Shown here piece after piece: positions 37,201-45,466 of a DNA stretch of 64,000 bases; within the stretch, counting starts at the first letter, position 1; the number at the start of each line of letters is the position of its first letter. Origin of the DNA: Pegoplata infirma (lineage: Eukaryota > Arthropoda > Insecta > Diptera > Anthomyiidae); NCBI GenBank assembly GCA_963921195.1, contig OY992540.1, forward strand, positions 76,373,337 to 76,437,336, given 5' to 3'. The position numbers and the translations under genes are program-made. The notes under the pieces are model-generated. The model was given only the letters and a program-made list of their open reading frames with translations. It did no database searches and had not been told where the DNA came from.

Positions 37201-40200
37201 TTGAACTTTAACCTTATGTTTGAACTTTAGCCCATTCGCAATCATTTGATTTTAACACATTACTTTCGCTGAAAAAAACTCAGAGGTTATAAGTGGCAAC
37301 CGATTATGTTCCTGAATCTGGGAGATGACAGGTCGTACATCAAAAACCCTGTTTTAGAAAAAAGGGTTGTAGTACCCTTTAGTCAGAGACTTTATCAGTG
37401 AACGTTTTCCTCACTTTTATCTTTCTAACACAGCATCTTCATAAATCTTAAGACGAAAACCTGCTTTAGAGATGTCCTCAATTCTCTATGTTCTACTTAG
37501 AATCCCTGTTAACTTTAGTACAAGATCTTTATCTGCTAATTAACCAAATGTTTGCAAAACCCCCAAGATTATAAGTGGTTGCCGGTACTATCTTGAGACG
37601 TGGTGTTAATTTCGAGAGATTACAAGTCATGCATAATAGACCCCAATGAAAGGAGAGCAAATTGACTTATGATTTAACACCTTCTTTGGCTCTGCACGTT
37701 ATGATTCAATTCTCTACTTCATTCCTTCTTCATTCAAACAGCTATATCATAAATTATTTGCTAAGATCTATGGTCCCCTTAAAGAGACCACGATGAATGA
37801 AAGTACGCTAATTCGGAAGTATCCGAATAATCATTTGATGAGACCTTTAAAACCCGCAGATGTTTAGCACTCTTTCCCGTTATCATATGCAACGTTTATA
37901 ATTCACATGTGCAGAATAATAACAGCTGATTTGAACGATTTTAATTCCAATAAGTCCAAATCTGTGTTGAAATTACGTAGGTCCATTTTCAACCCATTTG
38001 TATTGGTTTCATAACCGTTGTCCTTTTTGGTAATTTCTAGGGGAATATCATAACACTCAAGTTTCATTGTTACCTGTATACCAGTTTCCACAGACTTATC
38101 GGCTTCAAAGTTTTTAAGAAAGTCAGATTAGTTACTGTTGGAGACGAGATTATTGGTCTCAAGCAATATGCAACATCCTTGAGTGCAGCACATCTGCTTG
38201 TTAAACACTATCCGATTACAATAATCTTTGTGCTCCGTAGTCATTAGCTTTGTTCAAAATAACGATTAAGAAAACCCTCTGCGTTTGTTAATTTCTCACT
38301 TCTCCACTACTTCTTCGGAAAAAAATCTAAGCTTCTTCGCTCCTTTCACTCTTTTTTTCTGAAGATCTGCTTTCTAACTCAGCATGTTGTATTTGTATTA
38401 AACACTACTAACCAACTGTCCAACAATTTTTAATTTTTCGATTATTAGCTTTTTTGGTTTATAATTTTGTTTTACACCAAAAGTCACCACTCTCCAAAAT
38501 TTCATTTTTCTTCATTCCAAAATTTTCATTTTAGATATGGCTGATGTTTTACGAGATTTTCAGTGTAACTTATGTTCAAAACTTCTAGGCTCACGGGCAG
38601 CATTGCAGCGTCATGCTAAGGAGGTGCACAGTCGCAACTCGACGGTGGTCAGTTGTCCAAGATGTCAGAAGCTCTTCCAGAATCGTAGCAATTTGAAGAT
38701 ACACATGTTAACACATTCGGGAGTGAGGCCATTTAAGTGAGATTTTTACCTTTACCGAAATTTGGCTTCCAAAATATTTATTTGTTACTTTTTTTTTGTA
38801 TTTGAAAAAGATGCGCGGAATCGGAATGTAATGCCGCCTTTACTACCAAACAGTGTTTGCAATTCCATTATAAGAAGGTCCACAATTATTCCCAGGAACA
38901 AATGCCGAAAATTGAACGTAGTGTTGCCTATACATTTGATGCTTATTCGGGTGGTATGAAAGTTGATTTTCTGGGTGAGTTTGGGGAGTTAGAAGATTTT
39001 TTTTTTCAATTGTTTTAATGTGTCTTTTTTTAGAACAAGCTCCCCGCAGGAGACGTAAGAGTCTGGAAGATCAAAATTCTGTTATGAGTTCTAGTATTCA
39101 AAGTGATGCAGAATTTTCCGATGATAATATATTTGAAGCCATTAAGAAATCGGGCAAATCTATTAAAGATCTATGTCGCAATGAACCCAACTTATCGCTA
39201 TTAACTTCCAAAATCTCTAGCATATTTGGTGAGAAACCACCACCCCGCAAGAGAGGTCGCAAACCGAAAGATTTCCATCTTATGGAACAGCAGGAACAAG
39301 AACATATGGAACAAATGAGACGTAAACAAAATGCTCAATTGAGTTTAGTGGAATCATTTTTAACTACCACCGCACAACGTTTGACAGCTCAACAACAAGT
39401 CCAACAAGTTGTTGCAGCTGCTGCTGCCGTATCAGCCATGACAGGAGCCACGGCTGATGATCCCACAAGTAAAATGCATATGATGTCTGGTCTAAATGCC
39501 CAACATATGGGTATGGGGCATCATCATCATCAAACGGCCATGGTGCATGATGATGACGATGAGGAAGAAGACGACGAAGATGAAGATCACGGTCATCATG
39601 GCCATCATGGTGGTCAACAAATGTCCCATGACAATAACGGTTATCGGAATCACCCCAGCATGAATGCTTTGGGTCAAAATTTGGTTGTGAGTAAAGGTAG
39701 TAAAAAATGGATAAGTGATGATGATCGTCATCTATCTAGAGACTGTGCTGTAGGTGAAATGGGTGGTTCCTCCGGTATGACAGCGAATCAGAGCTCATGT
39801 GGCATGTCTGGTGCCAGCAATAATGATATGGCATTGCCACCATTTGCCGTGCCTCAAAGTAATCCCGAAGATCCCACAAAACTAATGGGTTCTAATCGAG
39901 ATTTTCTATCACGTCTCATTAACTCAGCCAATCCCTCACATAATCATCATTCGGGCAATAATCGAGAAGAAGATGAAAATTCTTCGTTTTTGGATGTCGT
40001 CGAATCCAATAATGCGGCTGCGAATAATCAAATGTCTCAATATCATCACAATTCCGGTAATAATAATGCAGGAAATTCTGGAGTTAATAACTCTAATAAC
40101 AATAATAATGGAAATTCTTCCGCCAACACTAATCCCAATAATGGTTTAGGAGCTTCAAATGGATCGGCTAATAATCAAGGCGAAAATAGCCAAATGTCTA

Positions 40201-42249
40201 TGAACTCCTTGTCACAATCCCAAGCCTTTATGAGTTCATTTTATAATAATGCAAATGCAAGACTGAGTGGTACCGGCACGGGATCATCTTCCTCGGCTAG
40301 TATGTTAGTTGAAGCCGCTTTAAATTCTGTTGGCAATATGATTGATAATGAAAGTAATGACTTAAAAGTCCCCACCGAAAATAACATTAACACCGATAGT
40401 CCCATGAGTTCTCATGTCGATTCCGAAACGAATCGTTTTAATGCCTCAAATCCCATGGATAATTTAGAGAGTGAATTAAAAATGATGAAAAACTTAAATA
40501 ATTTCCCCATGCAAATACCACCACTGCCAATGTTTCCCAACACCGGCAATAATCTTAATTCTTGTAACATATCGCCCAGTGCTTCGACGCCAACGAATCC
40601 ACGAAGCAATCAAAATAATAATGAGGTAGAAGTAGATGCCGGATCTACACCCAGAGCACAACACTTAGGAAATGCGGGTAATAATGAAACGGACAATTTC
40701 AATACAGCCGCCCAACATCGAACACCGCCGTCACCCCAGCCTATCTCACCGGGTAGAGATTATAGTATGTTTGGCCAAAATCCTGGATCAAATGGTGGTA
40801 CGCCTGGAGGACCTGGTACGGCGGGTAGTAATAGTAGTGCCAATAGTACAGGAGGCAACAGTAGTAATAACAACATATCAGCCTCGTCACCATTGCCAGC
40901 TGCTTTGGCTCAAAATCAACGACGAAATGCTTCAAGTGTGGGTAGTAGTTATCCAGAACATGAACTTATTTCACCGGCTTCCTCTCCATCGATACCACGT
41001 TATAATTTTAATAATGGTGAAGTTATGCGTCACAAGCATAGATCTGATTCGGAAAATGATAGACGTCAGGTGTTGGGAGGTGGCGGAGGAGGTCATAATC
41101 ATTTATCGAGTGATGAAGAAAATAGTATAATGCCACAAAATAGGTAAGTTAAAGAAATTTGTACATCCTCCTTAAAATAAAATGTGACTAAAACAATTTA
41201 AACTCTTTTCCCCATGCAGTGTTGGTCAAGATATGCGAATGAAATTCCCCCAATCTCAAATGGATTTAATGTATTCAAAATATGAAAGTTTAGCCAACTC
41301 ATCGGCTCTCAAGTATAACAATCAAAATATCGATTCACCCTCAGAATATCGTAACAGTAATTCTACAACGGCTGCCAGTTCCAACAATGACATTTCTGAT
41401 CTACAAGGTCTCGATATGTCTTCACGTTCAAATGTCAGCTCATCGAATTATCATCATAATTTCCAATTACCGGGTAATAGTTCGTCGAATATACCAGGCA
41501 TAGGACGTTATCATCATCACATCTATGATATACTATCGGAACGTGAACAAAGTCAACAAGCTCAATCACAAAGTCAACAACAACATCATAGTTCATCATC
41601 TGGTGGTGGAGGTGGTTCCAATTCAGGCTCACAACATCAACAGCAAGATCATCCTAGTCAATTGAGTATGCAACAACATCAATCTGCTATGCATAGTATG
41701 CTATCAGATCAATTAAGTGAACAGGAACATGATCAGGCTACGTCAGTAGATCTTAGTCGTACCGCTAACTATGTTGTACCCTCACCACCCCAGTTACCCT
41801 ATAATCATCCACATCATGATATGTTACGTATGGCCTCTTTGGATCTTACACCCAATACAAATATGTCTGTGGGTAATAATCGTTCATTCCTTTCATCACA
41901 AATGCAACATCAAAGTCGTGAAAGTCTTGAACATCATCGTTTACTATCGACTGTTGAACAACATCGTATTTTAGCTGCCTCAAATGCTGCGGCCGCCGAT
42001 CAACATCGTTTATTAGTTGATCCAACGGCTCATTTACTAATGGAACAAAATAATCGTTTATTAGGTCCCGATCAGACTCGACTGCTAAACGAAACTGCTC
42101 AAAATCGTCATATGGCTCGGGGATTTGGTGCTTATCATCAAGTGGCTTCAAGTAATTATCATCCGGGGGTACGACCACCAGTGTTACCATCTGCTAATCA
42201 TCATGCTTCCAATCCATCAAACTATCATCCATTTCCAGCATATTATTAG
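17837..42249 (+). CDS. PRDM-family PR/SET and zinc-finger protein, six exons (5' partial)
   Basis: Join 17837-19272, 19771-20127, 38535-38736, 38811-38974, 39034-41143 and 41220-42249. Every intron starts GT, ends AG, and split codons rejoin in frame. The product (about 1,765 residues seen) is a probable nuclear transcription or chromatin regulator. Domain order: basic NLS-like stretch, acidic tracts, Cys knuckle, PR/SET domain, seven C2H2-type fingers, AT-hook-like RKRGRKPK, then a long Asn/His/Gln/Ser-rich tail. The first exon begins with the last base of a split codon, so at least one upstream exon is missing, either in the 17.8 kb to the left or outside. The architecture (knuckle, PR domain, fingers with a CGRKYYRPQKLKAHIKRMH segment) recalls the uncharacterised Drosophila PRDM gene I know as CG43347. 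That identity is from memory and unconfirmed, so no symbol is given. Intron 2 is 18.4 kb of nested transposons. Confidence 0.9.
19300..19690. repeat. Diverged copy of the 20-bp-array palindrome
   Basis: Lies in PRDM intron 1. CTACACCATTTACAGACGTA at the left and AATTGTAATTCGAAGATT units resemble 45058-45240, and inverted units (GAATTACAAATGGAATTTTC) at 19600-19660 resemble 45290-45420. The 110 bp between may be an insertion. Confidence 0.55.
19771..20127 (+). CDS. PRDM gene, exon with zinc fingers 1-4
   Basis: The acceptor TTTCTTCCAG ends at 19770 and the donor AGTG|GTAAGA follows 20127. It joins the PR exon as ...EKI-N-CGGC. Finger 1 is CGGC...HCSVFH, finger 2 CKVC...HAAEKH, finger 3 a C2HC variant (CQFC...HRTYGC), and finger 4 CDFCGRKYYRPQK...H.KRMH. 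Reading on past the donor adds a Lys/Asn-rich tail and a stop at 20202, which would be intron retention. Confidence 0.9.
20595..20938. repeat. 86-bp tandem repeat, four units
   Basis: AATTTCATCCG followed by AATTGGCCGCGCCAAAGTTA starts at 20595, 20681, 20767 and 20853, exactly 86 bp apart. The GC-rich block is strongly conserved among units while the rest varies. Confidence 0.85.
21025..21100 (-). pseudogene. Degenerate tRNA-like sequence
   Basis: On the minus strand a TGGTCTAGAGGG A-box-like motif is followed about 35 bp later by GGTTCTAATCC, a good B box, with partial acceptor pairing. The T stem and anticodon stem contain mismatches and the anticodon loop is irregular, so this is not a working tRNA. 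It may be a tRNA relic or a tRNA-derived promoter. Confidence 0.45.
21446..22110 (-). repeat. 205-215-bp tandem units with tRNA T-arm-like block
   Basis: CGGGTTCC recurs at 21446, 21651, 21856 and 22071. On the minus strand three of the units read GGGTTCGATTCC or GAGTTCGATTCC (B-box-like), and the last continues CCGGCCCAG as a tRNA 3' end would. The rest of each unit shares AAAAAAGTGTTTTCTATTT and ATAGTTATATATAACT. Confidence 0.65.
23200..24861 (-). CDS. Penelope-like reverse transcriptase with GIY-YIG endonuclease
   Basis: An open frame of 553 residues encoding the retroelement's own enzyme: RT copies the element RNA at the break made by the endonuclease. Motif A is FDVISLFPSIP (about 136-146), motif B GMPMGSPASPVIAD (about 198-211) and motif C YVDD (235-238). 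The C-terminal domain reads VVYKINC (432-438), YVGTT (450-454), R461 and H465, matching the GIY-YIG pattern of Penelope elements. Family members are usually longer at the N terminus, so this copy is probably 5' truncated, with the ATG being an internal Met. The frame has no stops, suggesting recent insertion. Confidence 0.9.
   Translation of the reverse strand: MNKSEYELKMKDILKDFCTYRRIKIDPTSRLQTKNNTLIDKLFNLNLINQWEKNKMINRIATSPRIYGLPKIHKAGMPLRPICSSINSPSYGLCKYVINILKNLTKDSQYNVKDAKEFKTKINNTRIENDEVLISFDVISLFPSIPVNLALKTIERKWSLLEKYTTIPKDLFIEILSFCIKDTRYFKFEEKFYEQLKGMPMGSPASPVIADIVMEELLDTTMEQMEAKPRFFTKYVDDLFGILKQDKVEETLKILNSFNRQIQFTMEKECDNKLPYLDSIILRQGNLLKLDWYQKSSSSGRLINFYSKHPKRMIINTATNFISRVLDISDNQFHRDNLDKIRNILTMNDFPKNTIRDLIKHVRNKEPTTYNVEPEEKIFKSVSYIPNFSERMKNSNIYNKDKCQLAFKCNNTVSQLFSKTKSKLKTEEKPNVVYKINCKGDDTNICQKAYVGTTKTKLKTRLSSHKSDLKATDKPLEQKTALAAHCAVTGHRPNFDNVKILVEENNYARRFTLEMLHILDLDTEERLNYKLDTENISAHTYKHTIHKNRKRPK
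24862..26277 (+). CDS. Penelope-like RT and endonuclease, 5'-truncated inverted copy
   Basis: Corresponds to residue 83 onward of the minus-strand copy and runs to the same stop, with the translated residues the same throughout as far as I can compare. It retains RT motifs A, B (GMPMGSPASP) and C (YVDD) and the GIY-YIG domain, but has no start codon of its own. The open frame begins abruptly at the junction (TGT TCT TCT), which is where the palindrome arm ends. Product expression is unlikely unless a start is supplied from outside. Confidence 0.85.
   Translation, partial: CSSINSPSYGLCKYVINILKNLTKDSQYNVKDAKEFKTKINNTRIENDEVLISFDVISLFPSIPVNLALKTIERKWSLLEKYTTIPKDLFIEILSFCIKDTRYFKFEEKFYEQLKGMPMGSPASPVIADIVMEELLDTTMEQMEAKPRFFTKYVDDLFGILKQDKVEETLKILNSFNRQIQFTMEKECDNKLPYLDSIILRQGNLLKLDWYQKSSSSGRLINFYSKHPKRMIINTATNFISRVLDISDNQFHRDNLDKIRNILTMNDFPKNTIRDLIKHVRNKEPTTYNVEPEEKIFKSVSYIPNFSERMKNSNIYNKDKCQLAFKCNNTVSQLFSKTKSKLKTEEKPNVVYKINCKGDDTNICQKAYVGTTKTKLKTRLSSHKSDLKATDKPLEQKTALAAHCAVTGHRPNFDNVKILVEENNYARRFTLEMLHILDLDTEERLNYKLDTENISAHTYKHTIHKNRKRPK
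26651..26972. mobile_element. Palindromic MITE with ends ATTAATATTCATTTGTC
   Basis: Left end ATTAATATTCATTTGTCAGC, right end TTGACAAATGAATATTAAT. Internal inverted blocks include TTGGCCACCAATTTTTTGT against TTAACAAAAAATTGGTGGCC. Located between the Penelope pair and the right arm of the mariner-type element. Confidence 0.7.
28487..28587. mobile_element. TTAA-flanked (piggyBac-like) MITE, 101 bp
   Basis: TTAA at 28483-28486 and 28588-28591 flank CCCTTTAGTGCTAGTGGGGC and GGCCCCAACAGCACTTAAGGG, which are inverted. TTAA with CCC ends is the piggyBac pattern. Confidence 0.75.
28626..29873. mobile_element. Mutator-like (MULE) non-autonomous element, 9-bp target duplication
   Basis: TTTAGTTTA at 28617-28625 is repeated exactly at 29874-29882. 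The ends are GGCGACACGAAATAACTCCC and GGGAGTTATTTCGTGTCGCC. Subterminal regions carry many copies of GAAATAACTCCC or its complement in both orientations, as expected for repeated transposase-binding sites. The core holds a GC-rich palindromic array (29169-29620). No transposase. The 9-bp duplication and long repetitive ends suggest Mutator-like. Confidence 0.8.
29169..29620. repeat. Palindromic tandem units, GC-rich hairpins
   Basis: The first unit centres on 29241 and is a perfect palindrome over about 91 bp (29196-29286), reading GCGCCGCAGGCGAAAATTTG on one side. With one 1-bp bulge the pairing extends to about 29169-29313. Two further diverged units (near 29340-29430 and 29465-29555) repeat the pattern with GGTACCAAA blocks. 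Confidence 0.85.
30004..30498. mobile_element. pogo/Tigger-like MITE, 495 bp, TA flanks
   Basis: TA flanks both ends. Left end CAGTCAAACTCGGTTATAAC, right end GTTATAACCGGGTTCGACTG. Repeated TTATAACGAACT motifs lie inside both ends, as in pogo/Tigger elements. It interrupts the right arm of the surrounding repeat. Confidence 0.8.
31701..33279. other. No gene; inverted repeat and GGAACGAAATGG repeat
   Basis: 31843-31912 and about 32205-32275 are inverted copies (AGATAGAGCAAAATGGAGG landmark), so another foldback-like element lies here. Near 32590-32665 a GGAACAAAATGGAATAGAC stretch matches repeats at 52400-52480 and 61530-61590. The remainder is AT-rich. Confidence 0.55.
33280..33830 (+). pseudogene. 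LINE 3' end remnant
   Basis: Broken reading: ERADELAKKSADG (RNase H end, about 33300-33340), WNCRALTVVITGHCL (about 33510-33555), then a Cys-type end and a tail TCTAACCTAACCAAGCC near 33805-33825. Stops interrupt it. Confidence 0.65.
34432..34575. mobile_element. TTAA-flanked MITE inside LINE RT, 144 bp
   Basis: TTAA at 34428-34431 and 34576-34579. Ends CCCTCTAATGCGTGG and CCTTATGCGTTATAGGG are inverted. Removing the insert and one TTAA joins ...NGI and NVNPQKTEM in frame, showing precise insertion. A partial relative (CAAGGCCGCCTAAAAGTGAC) is at about 34880-34965. Confidence 0.8.
35043..35575 (-). pseudogene. Minus-strand LINE 3' end inserted in the plus LINE
   Basis: Minus-strand reading: RRECRALTGIITGHCLIGIH (about 35305-35365) then CKRCGSPGVDETMEHI (about 35230-35275). 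It ends at the left with GTTAGGTTAGGTTAGGG, the usual LINE tail in reverse. The surrounding plus-strand LINE resumes at GAGTGGAAATTCCCATATC (35574 on). TGTTAGG on both sides may be the target duplication. Confidence 0.7.
35965..36121 (-). mobile_element. ~150-bp MITE in a LINE remnant, copy 2
   Basis: Inverted relative of 15572-15715. Shared blocks are TCTACTAAACATTCCAGAAT, TTTTTGTTTG and CTATTGCAATAGGAAT. Confidence 0.6.
37066..38534. other. End of PRDM intron 2, no element recognised
   Basis: About 1.5 kb of intron sequence directly before exon 3, with no clear repeat ends or coding motif. It could contain regulatory sequence, but nothing in it proves that. Confidence 0.4.
38535..38736 (+). 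CDS. PRDM gene, exon with zinc fingers 5-6
   Basis: The acceptor CATTTTAG ends at 38534 and the donor TTTAA|GTGAGA follows 38736. The joined protein runs KRMHS-D-MADVLRDFQCNLC. Finger 5 is CNLCSKLLGS...H.KEVH and finger 6 CPRCQKLFQNRSNLKIHMLTH, followed by a linker-like SGVRPFK. The internal ATG (MADVL) could look like a start, but the phase match to the previous exon argues for continuity. Confidence 0.9.
38811..38974 (+). CDS. PRDM gene, exon with zinc finger 7
   Basis: The acceptor TTTGAAAAAG ends at 38810 and is purine-rich near the AG, hence weak. The donor CTGG|GTGAGT follows 38974. It encodes CAESECNAAFTTKQ...H.KKVH, a finger with CX4C spacing, then a conserved-looking SVAYTFDAYSGGMKVDFLG. 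It is too short and start-less to be found as a simple open frame. It is supported by the phase match on both sides. Confidence 0.85.
39034..41143 (+). CDS. PRDM gene, exon with AT-hook-like motif and Asn-rich region
   Basis: The acceptor TTTTTTTAG ends at 39033 and the donor AATAG|GTAAGT follows 41143. It encodes a basic PRRRRK, a conserved-looking segment (FEAIKKSGKSIKDL), the AT-hook-like RKRGRKPK (about 39245-39270), a Gln/Ala helix-prone stretch (39385-39440), His-rich and acidic runs, then several hundred residues rich in Asn, Ser and Gly. The low-complexity part is probably disordered. Reading past the donor stops at once (AGG TAA). Confidence 0.9.
41220..42249 (+). CDS. PRDM gene, last coding exon (Gln/His/Ser-rich)
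   Basis: The acceptor CCCCATGCAG ends at 41219. The first base completes a Ser codon and the frame then stays open to TAG at 42247-42249. It encodes about 343 residues rich in Gln, His and Ser, with repeated H.RLL motifs (DQHRLL, NNRLL, DQTRLL) at about 41930-42090 and an ending NYHPFPAYY. No known domain is visible. Confidence 0.9.
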
Positions 42250-43457
42250 TTAAGGATTTAAGAAGTAAACAAAAAAAAGGAAAGCTTTTGCAAAAAAATA
42301 GCTTTTTGTCTTAAAAGAGATAATCAAACAACAAAAAACTTGTATTCAGATTTTGTTCAGATTTTTGTTTTGTGTTATAGAAAGCTGTGGTGACTTGAAC
42401 TATATATTTTTGTGTATCCTAACCTTTGCAGAGCACAAACAAGGGAGGTCTTTTAGAGGGCACCCACCGATTGTCCTAAAACTTGCATATGGGAATGAGG
42501 GGAAAAAAATAAGAGTTACGTATTTTTTTTAGCTGCCTAATCTCCAATAAAAAAAAGGGTTGCAACCTTATGAAAAAAATAGGTCTTTCGGGAAAATCTG
42601 AATAAAATCCAAACTAGCAGGAATTTCGCCAAACGCAAAAATACGGATGAGCATAGTTTTAATAGAGAATATTATATATGATTTTGGAGGTCGTACCAAG
42701 GTAGATTTATATAAGGTAATATTTTAGTGACGTAAATGAAAACAATTTTCTTTCAAAACCATTTTAGTCGGCAAAAAGGACTTAAATGTTCAGTGCACAC
42801 ATTAACCAATTTAAACGCTTTTTAAGACTTAAAATTTTAGAAAACAACTAAATTATAAAAAAATACTGCAATTCAAACGAAATTCGTCCACCACAAAAAC
42901 TAAAAAAAAATCAAATATTTTTAAGCATAAAAAGTGTAAACTCAAGTCATTTATGCCGAACAAAATATTTTTATTTCGTTTTGAAAATTCGTAAATATTA
43001 TTGTTTTTAAATTTGTCAAAAAACTTACTATGGAGGAAAAGTGAGGTTATTGGATCTTACCTTGTATAAATCTACCTTGGGTCGTACGTATATACCTCTC
43101 CATATAAACTACCCCAACGTTTTTACATTTTTCAAGATAAGGACTTAACGAAGCCGAATTTTGACACGACCTATACACCATTGAATAGGCCTTCAAAAAA
43201 CCTTTCGATCGGTATAAAATGTTCATATAGTTTCTTTTGAAGAAATGTAAAAAATCCTTGAAAATTAAATTTAAAAATTAATACACAAAAAATAAGTAAA
43301 AGTACTAAAAAAATAAATTTCGGTTAATCGCTTAATCGACACAAATTAACCGATTTATTTGTTATTTGAAAACTGTAAATTTTAAATTATTCGAACAGTT
43401 AATCGACCTAAATTAATCGGGTTACCGATTAACGGTCATTCAATTGAATACCCTAGT
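42250..43457. other. Downstream of PRDM stop: possible 3' UTR and repeats
   Basis: The 3' UTR presumably begins at 42250, but I cannot place a poly(A) site. A diverged family A left half (ACAAGGGAGGTCTTTTAGAG, 42436 on) starts within 200 bp. A palindromic CGATTAATCG-type stretch lies at about 43321-43440. One well-bounded MITE is at 42696-43080. Confidence 0.45.
42696..43080. mobile_element. MITE CCAAGGTAGATTTATA, 385 bp, 6-bp target duplication
   Basis: GTCGTA at 42690-42695 is repeated at 43081-43086. The 24-bp ends, beginning CCAAGGTAGATTTATA and continuing TAAGGTAA, are inverted with one mismatch. Non-coding. A 6-bp duplication does not fit the commonest fly superfamilies. Confidence 0.8.
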
Positions 43458-43757
43458 CACAGACTAATACAGACTCGACATAAGTGACAGGTGTCAAAAA
43501 AGTATTCTTTAACCATATGGTTAATATTTTCAAATTATTCTACGAATTAGGTTAGAAAGAGAAAACTGATATAACGCGCCATAAGAAAAATGGATGCCAG
43601 ATCGGTTTTTGTTGTTTCACTCACTCCTAAGTCGTAGAAAGTGTTGTCATGTTAGCGTAAAACGGACTAAAAACCGCTGAGTTTTCTCCTAAAATCGCTT
43701 AGTTTTTCCCCATTTTTTCTTATAAAACTCTACTGTCGAGTCTGTATTTAGTCTGTG
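43458..43757. mobile_element. MITE CACAGACTAATACAGACTCG, 300 bp
   Basis: Inverted ends CACAGACTAATACAGACTCG and CGAGTCTGTATTTAGTCTGTG-type (one-base indel), flanked by direct repeats CCCTAGT at 43451-43457 and 43758-43764. The size and duplication suit a hAT-like element. Confidence 0.75.
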
Positions 43758-44459
43758 CCCTAGTGCCACGGCTGGCAAGTAGGACTCTAAATACCCCCAT
43801 TAAAATTTTTTTAAAGCTTTAAAGCTTTTCTAGAACTTATACAAATTCATAAATCGAAAGATTCTATAAATTGAGAATTCTTAATAAATAATTATAAAAA
43901 AAACCTTTTAATAAAAAAAAATTAAAGATTCTATAAATTGAGAATTCTTAATAGAGAATTATAAAAAAAGGTTTTATTAAAAACAAATTTAATTTATGTT
44001 AAAAAAATATTTTATTAAACATTCGTAAAAATGTCCAAAGAGAAAGCTTTCATAATAAAAAGCTTTCAAGTTTCTACGTGACAAAAAATAATAAAAAAAA
44101 GTTTTTTTAAGTAGATTTTTTTTCTAAAATATGTTCTTAGCTTGCTTTAAAAATCCCTATAATGCGTAGAAATGCTCAAAGAGAAAGCATGCTGAGAGAA
44201 TAATTAATGAGAGCTTTATACACTTTCTTAAGGTATATTTACATAACTTCACTGCAAATAAAGACTTTTCAAAAAATCGTGTGAGGTTTTTAGACAATTT
44301 TTTTTTAGTTACTAGTCCCGAACACAAACATTTTTCGGTTATTTTTTAAAATGACTTCATAAAATTTTCATGAAAATCAGAAATTTCCTTACCCTCTCGA
44401 ATAGTCTTATTTCTAGGCAACCAAGTTCTTTTTTTGGTGTTAACTATTTGGAAAAATAT
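43758..44459. other. No gene recognised
   Basis: AT-rich. A short direct repeat (ATTCTATAAATTGAGAATTC) occurs at about 43860 and 43928. Nothing else supported. Confidence 0.4.
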
Positions 44460-45034
44460 GTCTTCCTTGTCTAGACAAGAAAGCAAAAAAAAAATTTTTT
44501 CGTGAATTATGGAACTTTTAAGTAAGAAAAAATCGCGAAATCGTAACTTCATTAGCGATTTTTTCGAGTTAAGCCACTTTAAAAAAATATGCTTTGGTGG
44601 AAAACCTTCTGCTGGAACTGTAAGTGCCTCTCATGATTTCTCATAAAATTCAAAAAAAGTTTGCGCATACTTCAGCCATACTTCAACCGCGATGCGGGAT
44701 AATTTGCCTTTTATTGATGTTTAAAAATTTTTTATGGAGTCATTTTGACTCACAAAGAAATTTTCTAGACTCCTTTCAGCTCAAAAAAAGAAAAATCGAT
44801 ACGGTCTATTGTACTCTTACAATCTAGTTCTTTAAGGCTTTTTACTTAATCCGCGATGTGAGTGCTCAAGCATTTTTATAATTTTTATATGACTTCGGGG
44901 GAGGCATTTGGAATACTAGCAGAAGGCTTTCCACCATAGTATAATTTTTTAAAGTGGCTTAACTCAGAGAAATCGCTTATGAAGTTAAGATTTCGCGATT
45001 TTTTTATTATGTTCTTAAAAGTCCCATAATTCGC
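44460..45034. repeat. Foldback-like inverted repeat
   Basis: 44523-44612 and 44919-45025 are inverted copies, with landmarks GAGTTAAGCCACTTTAAAAA and AATCGCGAAATC. Part of the interior (44685-44815, GGAGTCATTTTGACTC) is repeated directly at about 45478-45630. Confidence 0.65.
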
Positions 45035-45466
45035 AAAAAAATGGGTCTTCCCTGTCTACACCATTTACAAATGTAATTCGTAAAAGATCAATTGTAATTC
45101 GAAGATTCTAATGGTAATTCAAAGATTCCATTTGTAATTCGAATATTCCATTTGTAATTCGAAGATTCCATTTGTAATTCGATGATTCTACTTTAATTCG
45201 AAGATTCCATTTGTAATTCGAAGATTCCAGATTCCAATTATATTTCGAAAAATATCTACTGAATTTCCATTGATCTTTTTCGAATTACAATTGGAATCTT
45301 CGAATTACAAATAGAATCTTTGAATTACAAATTGAATCTTCGAATTACAAGTAGAATCCTTGAATTACAATTGGAATTTTGGAATTACGAATAGAATCTT
45401 CGAATTACAATTGATCTTCTACGAATTACACCTGTAAATGGTGTAGACAGGGAAGACCCATTTTTT
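45035..45466. repeat. Palindrome with 20-bp tandem arrays
   Basis: Outer inverted repeats contain ATGGGTCTTCCCTGTCTACA and the complement. Inside, the left half has about nine units of GTAATTCGAAGATTCCATTT and the right half the complementary units, so the whole can fold into one hairpin. A diverged copy is at 19300-19690. Confidence 0.85.

Noticed and set aside
38537..38740. Separate small zinc-finger gene starting at MADVL
   Set aside because: The exon joins in phase to both the finger 1-4 exon and the following exon, and its open frame ends in the next intron.
39492..42190. Other-frame open readings across the Asn/His-rich PRDM exons
   Set aside because: They are by-products of AAT/CAT/CAA repeat composition in the true frame.
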